A stretch of 64,000 nucleotides of DNA from Wolbachia endosymbiont (group A) of Anomoia purmunda (GTDB lineage Bacteria; Pseudomonadota; Alphaproteobacteria; Rickettsiales; Anaplasmataceae), in the NCBI RefSeq assembly GCF_947251545.1, contig NZ_OX366362.1, forward strand, positions 1,116,001 to 1,180,000, in the 5' to 3' direction. Positions 56,701-64,000 of the stretch are shown here, one piece after another. Below the pieces are notes generated by a model that was not told the origin of the DNA, searched no databases, and saw nothing but the letters and a program-made list of their open reading frames with translations. Position 1 is the first letter of the stretch; each line of letters starts with the position of its first letter. The position numbers and the translations under genes were made by a program.

Positions 56701-58686
56701 TCATAAATATAGTGCTAAACCTTGAAAATATGTTATAGCTACTTCTTCCAATTTAGTGGTGGGTTTTAACAGTACACATGTCGCTTTACTATCTACCAAC
56801 TCAATCACCATAGAAGCTACAGTCATTACTTTGCATCCACTTATATTCCGTACTTTAACATTTGTTCTACTTTCTATAGGAAGCTTTACCTCCCCTACAT
56901 CATTACGTACAGCAGTATGATTTATTTCATTTTTAGTTCCACTACTATGCTGCAACAAGATATTCCCATTAACTTTTATTTCAACATTTTTGTCACTACT
57001 ACCATTGTTAAAATTTAATCCCTCATCTCTTCTACTTTGTCTTTTTTCTTTTAATTTTAATTCAGTTTCTCTTTCATCAAGTACGGAAACGGTAGGAAAT
57101 GGGATGTGAGTTTTTTCCTGACCATCTTGATTTATAGCTCTTGTTGTATTAAAAACTTCGTTGCTTTGATATGATATTGTATAAGTAAGTGGTGTGTAGA
57201 TTTTTTCTTCACTATCTTGATATTTTATAGTTATTGTTGCATTAAGAATGTCTTTCAGAATATCGTTTTCTCTAGCTATGTCTAAAATTTCTTGAATAAC
57301 TTTGCGATCATGTAATGCGGCAAGTACTTTATCAGTTACTTTTTGATTATTTTTATGTTTTATGGTTATTGTTGTGTTAAGAATGTCTTTCAGAATACCG
57401 TTTTCTTTAGCTACTCTTAACATTTTCTCAACAGCTATACTATCTTTACGTAGTATAGCATAAGCAAGTGGTGTACAAGTTTCTTCCTGACCATCTGGAT
57501 ATTTTATAGTTGTTGTTGCGTCAAGAATGTCTTTCAGAATACCGTTTTCTTTAGCTACTCTTAACATTTTCTCAACAGCTATACTATCTTCACGTAGTAT
57601 AGCATAAGTAAGTGGTGTGTAAGTCACTTCCCGGCTATCTGAATGTTTTATAGTTGTTGTTGCGTTAAGAATATCTTTCAGAATACTGTTCTCTTCAGCT
57701 GCTACTAGAATTTCTTTAATAATTTTGCTATCCTTCCTGAACATAGCAAAGGCAAGTGGTGTGTAAGTCACTTCCCGGCTATCTAAATGTTTTATAGTTA
57801 TTGTTGTGTCAAGAATATCTCTCAGAATACCGTTTTCTTTAGCTACTCTTAACACTTTCTCAACAGCTATACTATCTTTACGTAGTATAGCAAAAGCAAG
57901 TGGTGTGTAAGTCACTTCCCGGTCTAGATATTTCATAGTTGTTGTTGTGTTAAGAATATCTTTCAGAATACTGTTCTCTTCAGCTGCTACTAGAATTTCT
58001 TTAATAGCTTTGCTATCCTTCCAGAACATAGCATGAGCAAGTGGTGTGTAAGTCACTTCCCGGCTACCTGGATATTTTATAGTTGCTGTTGTGTTAAGAA
58101 TATCTTTCAGAATACCATTCTCCTTAGAGACTTTTAAAATTTCTTCAATAGCTATACTATCTCCACATAGTATAGCATAATCAAGTGGTGTAACAGTTGC
58201 TCTCCGACTATCTGAATATTTTATAGTTGTTGTTGCGTTAAGAATATCTTTCAGAATATCGTTTTCTTTAGAGACTTTTAAAATTTCTTCAATAGCTTTG
58301 CTATTTTTATATAATATGGCATAAGTAAGTGGTGTGCAAATTAATGAATCATCACTAATTATTTTTGCACTAAGAACACTCTTTAAAAGGTTGCTCAATT
58401 TGGCTTGTTGCAAAATATCCTTTACAGCTTGACTATTCTCGCAAAATGTAGCATGAGTAAGTAGTGTAAAAGTTGATTCTTTACCCCGATGTTTGCTTAC
58501 TTCCGTAGTAAGAATCCTTTGTTTTTTCTCTTTAGATATTTTTTCTAGTTCTTCAGCAATGCTACTTTTTTTGCCTTTTATTTTTGATGCTAATTTCAAA
58601 ATACTTTTTTTATCTTTCTCTTTCAATTTCGAATCATTTACCTGATAAATCATTTTTCCTTCCAAGATCTTTCCTAAATTAGACAT
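56701..58686 (-). CDS. Tandem-repeat ankyrin-like protein
   Basis: 661 residues from ATG 58686, chosen because AGAGGAA lies upstream; a longer frame opens at 58749. After a Lys-rich N-terminus, about nine repeats of 46-48 residues run from about residue 80 to 500. Each has the pattern TPLAFAILRKDSIAVEKVLR, then AKENGILKDILNTT and TIKH. The TPL..A....D...V..L core resembles an ankyrin repeat spread over a longer unit. Repeats are very alike in DNA, a sign of recent duplication and likely copy-number change. The last 130 residues carry another domain (VKVRNISGCKVMTVASMVIELV). A secreted host-interaction protein is a guess by analogy. Confidence 0.7.
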   Translation of the reverse strand: MSNLGKILEGKMIYQVNDSKLKEKDKKSILKLASKIKGKKSSIAEELEKISKEKKQRILTTEVSKHRGKESTFTLLTHATFCENSQAVKDILQQAKLSNLLKSVLSAKIISDDSLICTPLTYAILYKNSKAIEEILKVSKENDILKDILNATTTIKYSDSRRATVTPLDYAILCGDSIAIEEILKVSKENGILKDILNTTATIKYPGSREVTYTPLAHAMFWKDSKAIKEILVAAEENSILKDILNTTTTMKYLDREVTYTPLAFAILRKDSIAVEKVLRVAKENGILRDILDTTITIKHLDSREVTYTPLAFAMFRKDSKIIKEILVAAEENSILKDILNATTTIKHSDSREVTYTPLTYAILREDSIAVEKMLRVAKENGILKDILDATTTIKYPDGQEETCTPLAYAILRKDSIAVEKMLRVAKENGILKDILNTTITIKHKNNQKVTDKVLAALHDRKVIQEILDIARENDILKDILNATITIKYQDSEEKIYTPLTYTISYQSNEVFNTTRAINQDGQEKTHIPFPTVSVLDERETELKLKEKRQSRRDEGLNFNNGSSDKNVEIKVNGNILLQHSSGTKNEINHTAVRNDVGEVKLPIESRTNVKVRNISGCKVMTVASMVIELVDSKATCVLLKPTTKLEEVAITYFQGLALYL

Positions 58687-58749
58687 AATATTTCCTCTCT
58701 TCTTTTTAAGATTATAGTATTTGCTTTTATAAATCAGTTGTGTTGACAA

Positions 58750-59633
58750 TGTATTAATTGCATAGCTCAGACATTGTTTTATAAAGCAAAATTTTAGTAG
58801 ACCACCTTACAAGAACGTTTCTTGCTAATTCTGAATCAGAAAAAAGGACGCAGTAAAGTCATTTGTAAGGGAAGAATGAAACTTGTAGCTATAGCTAAAC
58901 TGACTTACGACAATTTGAAAAATGACAAATTCGTTATCCCAGTGCCCAGACACTGGGATCCAGGAAACTTAACTCTACACCAAGTAAATGTACAATAAGA
59001 ACTAGATTCCAGCGTCACGCGCTGGAATGACATCATAGGGGCTACTCGGATGACAAAAAAAGGAGCACTGGCATGACACCTCTCTTGGGCTCTTTTAGCC
59101 ACAAACGTTAAGAAATTTACCAAACGAAAAAAAAGGCAAAAGAAGCCCTAACCATTGTCTATTTTCAGTATTGGCGTTTTTAAGTCTTAAACGCTGCAAT
59201 TTAGCTGCTTTTAAATGCAACTAACCTTAGCTTTAATATTTAAGAAATTTACCAGGCAGAAAAAAAAGGCATAGAAAACCCGCAGTAGCTAGTTATTCAC
59301 TCTCTATTTTAAAATTTGACGTTGGGTGATGTCTTGAACGCTTTATAAGCGCGTTTCAGCTTATATAGGTAAAAACCTAGAAATTTGATAAAGACATAAG
59401 GTACACATAGTGCAAAAAATTAAGCATAGTACGCCAAATACAAGTTTTCTTGTCGTTTTAATCTGCACAGATTGGGAAGTTAAATGAAATAGCTTCAGTA
59501 CCATGATAAGGGGGCTGGCGAGGTTTGTCAAGTAAGTTTTTCGTTTCTGTGTTGTCAATTATCTGGATGACAGACCATTGATTGTATGGGTTCCATCTGT
59601 TATATATAATCTTTTTGAATACAAAGAAAACTG
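58750..59633. other. Repeat-filled intergenic region before lpdA
   Basis: No gene. 58930-59080 carries palindromic repeat units (CCCAGTGCCCAGACACTGGG and a GCGTCACGCGC hairpin). 59096-59550 is copy 2 of the dispersed composite repeat. The remaining 80 bases before lpdA should hold its promoter, though no good -35/-10 is evident. Confidence 0.55.
59096..59550. repeat. Dispersed composite repeat, copy 2 (about 455 bp)
   Basis: Aligns with 32616-33097, including both internal tandem units, the AACGCTTTATAAGCGCGTT palindrome and the GATAAGGGGGCTGGC segment near the end. The two copies differ by point changes and small indels. Confidence 0.6.
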
Positions 59634-61007
59634 ATGAATGAGTATGATATTACGGTTATAGGTAGCGGTCCTGGTGGTTATATAGCGGCAATTAGGGCGG
59701 CACAGCTTGGGTTTAAAACTGCAATTGTGGAAAAAGAAAAAAATTTAGGCGGTATATGCTTAAATTGGGGATGTATACCAACAAAATCACTGCTTAGAGC
59801 ATCTGAGGTTTATAGGCTAATAAAAAGATCAAAAGAGTTTGGTATAGAAGTAAAAGGAGCGAGTTTTGATATACAATCAATAGTGAAATATTCAAGAAGC
59901 GTTGTTGATAAATTATCAAGTGGCGTTGCATATTTGATGAAAAAAAATAACATCAAAGTTCATCAAGGCTTTGGTAAACTTGCAGGCAATAGTACTATAA
60001 AAGTTGTTAGCGATAAGGAAGAACAAGAAATTGTTTCCAAGCATATCATTTTAGCAACAGGCGTGAGGGCACGGAATCTGCCTGGAATAGAAGCAGATGG
60101 AGATTTAATATGGAATGCGCAGCACGCTATGATTCAAGAGAGATTACCAAAATCGCTACTAATTATAGGGTCTGGTGCAATTGGAATAGAATTTGCAAGT
60201 TTTTATAGTACTTTGGGGGTTGATGTAACAATCATAGAGATAAAGAGCACTATTTTACCGCTGGAGGATAAAGACATTTCAGATTTAGCACAAGAAATAT
60301 TCACAAAACAGGGGATAAAAATATATACAAGCAATAGCGTAAAAGCTCTTACTAAAAGTAAAGACTCTGCTCAAGTGCTATTAAATAGTGGTGAGAGCAA
60401 AGAATTTGATAGGGTGATTGTTGCTGTTGGAATTCAAGCAAATATTGAAAATATAGGTTTAGAAAATACAAAAATTAAATTAAGCCCTTCTGGTTTTATT
60501 GAAACGAATGAATGGTATGAAACTAGCGAATCAAATGTGTATGCAATAGGTGATGTAGCTGGCTCACCATGTTTAGCACATAAAGCAAGCCATGAAGCCG
60601 TGATCTGCATTGAAAAGATTGCTGGTAAAAATGCTCATGCGTTAAAAAAAGAATGCATACCAAATTGCACTTATTCTCATCCACAAATAGCGAGCATCGG
60701 CCTTACTGAGGAACAGGCAATAAAAGGTGGGTATGATATAAAAATAGGAAAATTTCACTCTAACTTTAATGGTAAGTCTGTTGCACTCAGTGAAACTGAA
60801 GGGTTAGTGAAAACAATTATAGATAAAAAAACCGGAGAAATTCTGGGTAGCCACATGATAGGTGCAGAAGTAACGGAGTTAATTAGCAATTTTGCTCTTG
60901 CAAAGCAACTAGAAGGAACAGACTTCGACATAAAATCTACGATTTTTCCTCATCCAACCATTTCAGAGATGATACACGAATCAGTGCTTGCTGCAGATGT
61001 TAAATAG
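59634..61007 (+). CDS. lpdA: Dihydrolipoyl dehydrogenase (E3)
   Basis: 457 residues. FAD motif GSGPGG at 10-15, redox disulfide GGICLNWGCIPT (C42, C47), NAD motif GSGAIGIEFASFY, second FAD motif (VYAIGDVAG) and C-terminal dimer domain with HPTISEM. It reoxidises lipoamide for the pyruvate or 2-oxoglutarate dehydrogenase complex. It is not next to E1/E2 genes here. Intact. Confidence 0.96.
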   Translation: MNEYDITVIGSGPGGYIAAIRAAQLGFKTAIVEKEKNLGGICLNWGCIPTKSLLRASEVYRLIKRSKEFGIEVKGASFDIQSIVKYSRSVVDKLSSGVAYLMKKNNIKVHQGFGKLAGNSTIKVVSDKEEQEIVSKHIILATGVRARNLPGIEADGDLIWNAQHAMIQERLPKSLLIIGSGAIGIEFASFYSTLGVDVTIIEIKSTILPLEDKDISDLAQEIFTKQGIKIYTSNSVKALTKSKDSAQVLLNSGESKEFDRVIVAVGIQANIENIGLENTKIKLSPSGFIETNEWYETSESNVYAIGDVAGSPCLAHKASHEAVICIEKIAGKNAHALKKECIPNCTYSHPQIASIGLTEEQAIKGGYDIKIGKFHSNFNGKSVALSETEGLVKTIIDKKTGEILGSHMIGAEVTELISNFALAKQLEGTDFDIKSTIFPHPTISEMIHESVLAADVK

Positions 61008-61012
61008 TTGAA

Positions 61013-61405
61013 CTAACGTTCCATTGTTTTAGAGTTGTCAATGTCTTGAGTAGTAGTTTGATTAGGCACTTTAGTTTCAATAGATTGATTACCACCAGCA
61101 TCAGAATTCTGTAACTCTTCTTTCAATCCCTTAGCTGCTTCTTTGACTTCAAGCTTTGCCTTTGGATGAAGATCTTCTGGGCCTTTTCCTTTAGTATCCA
61201 AACCTTGTTGTAGATTAGTGTTTTTCATTTTATTATTCTGCTCGTGCTCAGGTAGGTCAACGACCGAATTGAAAAGAATTTTTATTATATTTTTTAGCAG
61301 TTCTAAAAAACCTCCGCTTCTGCCTTCTCTTTGTTCTTGAGGTTTATTTTTCTCATTAGGTTCTTTTTTACTATTACTTTTAGGCATTTTTAACTCAACT
61401 ATCAT
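61013..61405 (-). CDS. Small basic/acidic low-complexity protein, unknown
   Basis: 130 codons, or 124 from the second Met (61387, MPKSNSKK). Rich in Lys, Glu, Asn and Gln with one hydrophobic patch (GFLELLKNIIKILFNSVVDL, about 32-51). No known family or signal peptide seen. It faces lpdA tail to tail with five bases between and diverges from murG. Codon use looks ordinary, so it is likely a real gene. Confidence 0.5.
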   Translation of the reverse strand: MIVELKMPKSNSKKEPNEKNKPQEQREGRSGGFLELLKNIIKILFNSVVDLPEHEQNNKMKNTNLQQGLDTKGKGPEDLHPKAKLEVKEAAKGLKEELQNSDAGGNQSIETKVPNQTTTQDIDNSKTMER

Positions 61406-61474
61406 AAAGCTTAATAAAATTCTACGTGCAAATTGTTAAATAACAGTTAACAATCTAGGATTTATTATTTATAG

Positions 61475-62506
61475 ATGGATATTATTTTAGCAACAGGTGG
61501 CACAGGTGGGCATATCTTTCCGGCCATAGCCTTAGCAAAAGCACTAAAGACACAAGGATACAATTGCATATTATTCACTGATAAAAAAACAAATAAAAAT
61601 ACCGACATAGAAAGCTACACCTTACCATTACGTAGACCAAGCGGCAACAAATTTAAGTTTTTCCTTTTCTTGATATACAGCTCTGTGTTAGCACTGTATC
61701 AAGTAAGAAAATTAAAACCAAAATCGGTCATTGGTTTTGGTAGCTATGCTTCTTTTCCAACTCTTCTTGCAGCAAGGGTTCTTTCTATACCTATAATTTT
61801 ACATGAACAAAACACAGTTTTAGGGAGAGTAAATAGATTCTTTTTCAAGAGTGCAAAATTAATTGCAACCAGCTTTCCGGAGACTAAATATGCAGAGGGC
61901 AATAAATGTATTTTTACAGGAAATTTTATTGATATAAAAGCACAGAGCCATTCTAGCACTGAGAAAGTCCTAAACATATTGGTCATAGCAGGTAGCCAAG
62001 GTGCAAATTTTTTTGATGATGTAGTAAGCAGCGTAATTTGTGATTTACCTATTGAAATGAAAAAGAAAATTAGAGTGACGCAGCAATGTACGAAGAAAAA
62101 TGTAAACAAGGTCAAGAGTCTATACAAAAATGAAAAGATCGATTGTGAATTGAGTGAATTTTTTGATGATATGGAGAGTAGGTTGGCCAATGCTCACTTG
62201 GTAATTAGCAGAGCAGGAGCAACTTCAATAGCAGAGATCACTCTTGCTAGGCGTTCTGCTATATATATTCCTTATCCTTACTCAAAAGATAATCACCAAT
62301 TTTATAACGCAAAATATATTGAAGACTCGGGAGCAGCTATAATAGTTGAGCAGAATAGTGAAGCAAAAAAAAATCTAACAGAGGTACTATTTGATCTATT
62401 AAATAATTCTCAAAAATTGCGTGATATGACCAATAGTACAGAAAAAACAGGGGTAAAGAATGGGACTACTGAGTTTGTTAAGGTAATTGTTCACAGGTTT
62501 AGTTGA
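61475..62506 (+). CDS. murG: UDP-GlcNAc transferase MurG (lipid II synthesis)
   Basis: 343 residues. GT-B fold with TGGTGGH at 7-13, GFGSYASFPTLLAA, HEQNTVLGRVNR, GSQGANFFDD and, in the C-terminal half, SRAGATSIAEITLARRSAIYIPYPYS. It adds GlcNAc to lipid I. Wolbachia retains lipid II synthesis despite little or no peptidoglycan. The 3' end overlaps gshB by 16 bases, tail to tail. Confidence 0.95.
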   Translation: MDIILATGGTGGHIFPAIALAKALKTQGYNCILFTDKKTNKNTDIESYTLPLRRPSGNKFKFFLFLIYSSVLALYQVRKLKPKSVIGFGSYASFPTLLAARVLSIPIILHEQNTVLGRVNRFFFKSAKLIATSFPETKYAEGNKCIFTGNFIDIKAQSHSSTEKVLNILVIAGSQGANFFDDVVSSVICDLPIEMKKKIRVTQQCTKKNVNKVKSLYKNEKIDCELSEFFDDMESRLANAHLVISRAGATSIAEITLARRSAIYIPYPYSKDNHQFYNAKYIEDSGAAIIVEQNSEAKKNLTEVLFDLLNNSQKLRDMTNSTEKTGVKNGTTEFVKVIVHRFS

Positions 62507-63420
62507 TGGCTGCTTGCTTTTTCTTCAAACACGTCCCAAAGATCCTTTTCTAGTGATATATTATACAATTTATTGATATAAACTACTCCCGTGGGTGAAG
62601 TTGTGTTAATTTCGAGCAGGAAGTCATCTATAATATCAATACCAACAAATATTAGCCCTCTTTTCTTTAATTCAGGACCAATTTTGTTACATATTTCATT
62701 GTCTCTATCGTTCATTTGAGCGGGCTCAAAGCTTGCTCCAAGTCGCATGTTTGTTCTGATCTCCCCACTGATTTTTGGAACTCGTTTCATTACACCAATT
62801 GGTTGACCATAAAGTAGCAATATTCTTTTATCTTTATCTATGTTTTTACAAAATGATTGTGCAATCACAGGGCATTCGTATTTTGCTATCATGAGATCCA
62901 CTACTACTTGAATACTATTCTCATCTTGTATTCTTATCACATCGTTTCCTCCATAACTATACAATGGCTTCAGAATAATATCTTGATAGTTGTAGTAGAA
63001 ATCTCTAATCATTGATATATTTTCAGTAATCAAAGTTGGCGGAATTAGCTCTGGAAATAATGAAGTTATCAATTTTTCAGGACAATTTCTTATTTCTGTT
63101 GGATTGTTAATTACCAATGCGCTGGTTTTTTCTAAGATATATGTTGTTGTAATATAACGCATATCAAAGGGTGGATCCTGTCTGATAAATATGATGTCCA
63201 TTTCATTCAAGTTGATTGCTACATCCTCTTTAGAGATAAAACTAAAATCATCAACGCTGACTTTCTGAGCCAGAGCAATTGGATGGTTTAGCTTTAGTGC
63301 TAAATTGTTAGGAGCATAGACAAAAACTTCGTGCTTCCTCCTTTGTGCTTCCTTTATTAGCACGAATGTAGTGTCAGTTTCAAAATTTATATTTTCATCC
63401 ATCTGAAAGGCAACTTTCAT
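62491..63420 (-). CDS. gshB: Glutathione synthetase
   Basis: 309 residues. It starts MKVAFQMDENINFETDTTFVLI, as in GshB, followed by FIRQDPPFDMRYIT (substrate loop), the ATP-grasp segment LKPLYSYGGNDVIRI and the C-terminal FVGIDIIDDFLLEINTTSPTG metal and ATP site. It joins gamma-glutamylcysteine and glycine. Convergent with murG. Intact. Confidence 0.94.
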   Translation of the reverse strand: MKVAFQMDENINFETDTTFVLIKEAQRRKHEVFVYAPNNLALKLNHPIALAQKVSVDDFSFISKEDVAINLNEMDIIFIRQDPPFDMRYITTTYILEKTSALVINNPTEIRNCPEKLITSLFPELIPPTLITENISMIRDFYYNYQDIILKPLYSYGGNDVIRIQDENSIQVVVDLMIAKYECPVIAQSFCKNIDKDKRILLLYGQPIGVMKRVPKISGEIRTNMRLGASFEPAQMNDRDNEICNKIGPELKKRGLIFVGIDIIDDFLLEINTTSPTGVVYINKLYNISLEKDLWDVFEEKASSHQLNL

Positions 63421-63480
63421 TTATGTTCTCTACCTATTGTCACAATTGTACAAATATTATAATTTGAAGGCGATTTTTGC

Positions 63481-63999
63481 CTAATGGCGTAACTTACTGT
63501 ACCTATATCGTACATAACTTACAACTTGTTTTACTCCCTTTACTTTTCTTGCAATTGCTATTACAGCTTTTAATTCCGCTTTATTTTGGGCTATACCCAT
63601 CAAATAAACAACTCTATCAACCGTATTAACGCTATAATTAATTGACTTAATATTTCTTTTTTCCAGGAGTCTTGTTCTTATTTCCGCTGTTATCATGCCA
63701 TCTACAGTGGTATCTAGCATGGAAGCCATTTGAATTGGTATTACTCTTATTTCATTTATCACTTCTTTAATTTCTTTTTGCTGCCAAGCTATTTTTTCTG
63801 CTGTAAGTTGTTTTTCAGGAGTGTCAACACTTCCAATGAGCAACACTCTTCCTTCACTTACTTTAACCTTTATGGATGAAAATAGCCCATGTTTTAAGAG
63901 CCCCTTATTAATTCTGATGAGCATAGTCGTATCATCAATGATATTTCCCAAGGATTTGTCCTGCATTGTTATTGCTGTTGCTGTCGCTGTAGCCACCAC
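63481..63999 (-). CDS. BON-domain protein, likely lipoprotein (5' end beyond window)
   Basis: 172 codons visible, open to the right edge. Two BON modules: IRINKGLLKHGLFSSIKVKVSEGRVLLIGSV and a second one ending KAVIAIARKVKGVKQV. The visible start MVATATATAITMQDKSLGN is like the region after a lipobox cysteine, so the native start lies upstream and the protein is probably a lipoprotein of the OsmY/DolP kind. DolP-like proteins protect the outer membrane. It is unlike the BON gene at 991-1647. Confidence 0.7.
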   Translation of the reverse strand: MVATATATAITMQDKSLGNIIDDTTMLIRINKGLLKHGLFSSIKVKVSEGRVLLIGSVDTPEKQLTAEKIAWQQKEIKEVINEIRVIPIQMASMLDTTVDGMITAEIRTRLLEKRNIKSINYSVNTVDRVVYLMGIAQNKAELKAVIAIARKVKGVKQVVSYVRYRYSKLRH

Positions 64000-64000
64000 A

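Noticed and set aside
57340..58440. CRISPR array
   Set aside because: Repeat units are 138-144 bp, in frame and coding, with no spacers. No CRISPR or cas gene is seen anywhere in the window.
63481..63999. Duplicate of the BON gene at 991-1647
   Set aside because: Both have BON domains, but repeat number, N-terminus and sequence differ clearly, so they are not recent copies.

Overview
The window reads as Wolbachia (Rickettsiales) chromosome. It is AT-rich and carries phage WO structural genes, two cytoplasmic-incompatibility (cif) gene pairs, ankyrin-type proteins and several insertion sequences. It also has a core block, dnaA, metallophosphoesterase, tRNA-Leu, ribA, virB8-virB9-virB10-virB11-virD4, that I recall from Wolbachia genomes. 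I cannot name the strain.

Layout. 1-727 is the C-terminal end of a large serine recombinase, probably the WO integrase. 991-4270 holds a BON-domain gene, an IS remnant and an ankyrin gene. 4658-15797 holds two divergent cif modules. The leftward pair is cifA plus a nuclease-type cifB broken by one homopolymer frameshift. The rightward pair is cifA plus a 1,777-codon multidomain cifB (OTU-like protease, two PD-(D/E)XK nucleases, furin-like site, hydrophobic toxin-like C-terminus) that I assign to the type V group. The end of this cifB runs antisense into a truncated tape-measure gene. 15650-23358 is a leftward P2-like contractile tail operon: a DUF4815 fragment, baseplate protein, tail fibre, accessory protein, sheath, tube, gpE/gpE' and truncated tape measure.

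23359-24648 is IS110 copy 1, which separates two truncated unrelated genes. 24630-30295 is chromosomal: metallo-beta-lactamase-fold protein, UbiD, an AAA ATPase with two 40-bp palindromes at its 5' end, and a DsbA-like protein. At 30490 a DUF2460 tail gene begins and is cut by IS110 copy 2 (30818-32107). Its other half lies after IS110 copy 3 (53627-54916). Between them sits 21.5 kb of core genome: the nusA-infB-rbfA-ubiA cluster, an RND transporter, a glutamine-synthetase-like gene, dnaA, a metallophosphoesterase, tRNA-Leu, ribA and the virB8-virD4 type IV secretion operon.

55183-59633 is repeat-rich, with a decayed IS5-type element, palindromic repeats and a large tandem-repeat ankyrin-like gene. 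59634-64000 is housekeeping: lpdA, a small unknown gene, murG, gshB and a second BON protein running off the edge.

The main theme is decay and rearrangement of a prophage. Several otherwise intact genes are broken by single-base changes in A/T runs. IS110 recombination has scattered tail genes, and the cif modules are joined head-on to tail genes. All statements come from reading the sequence; no database search was run.
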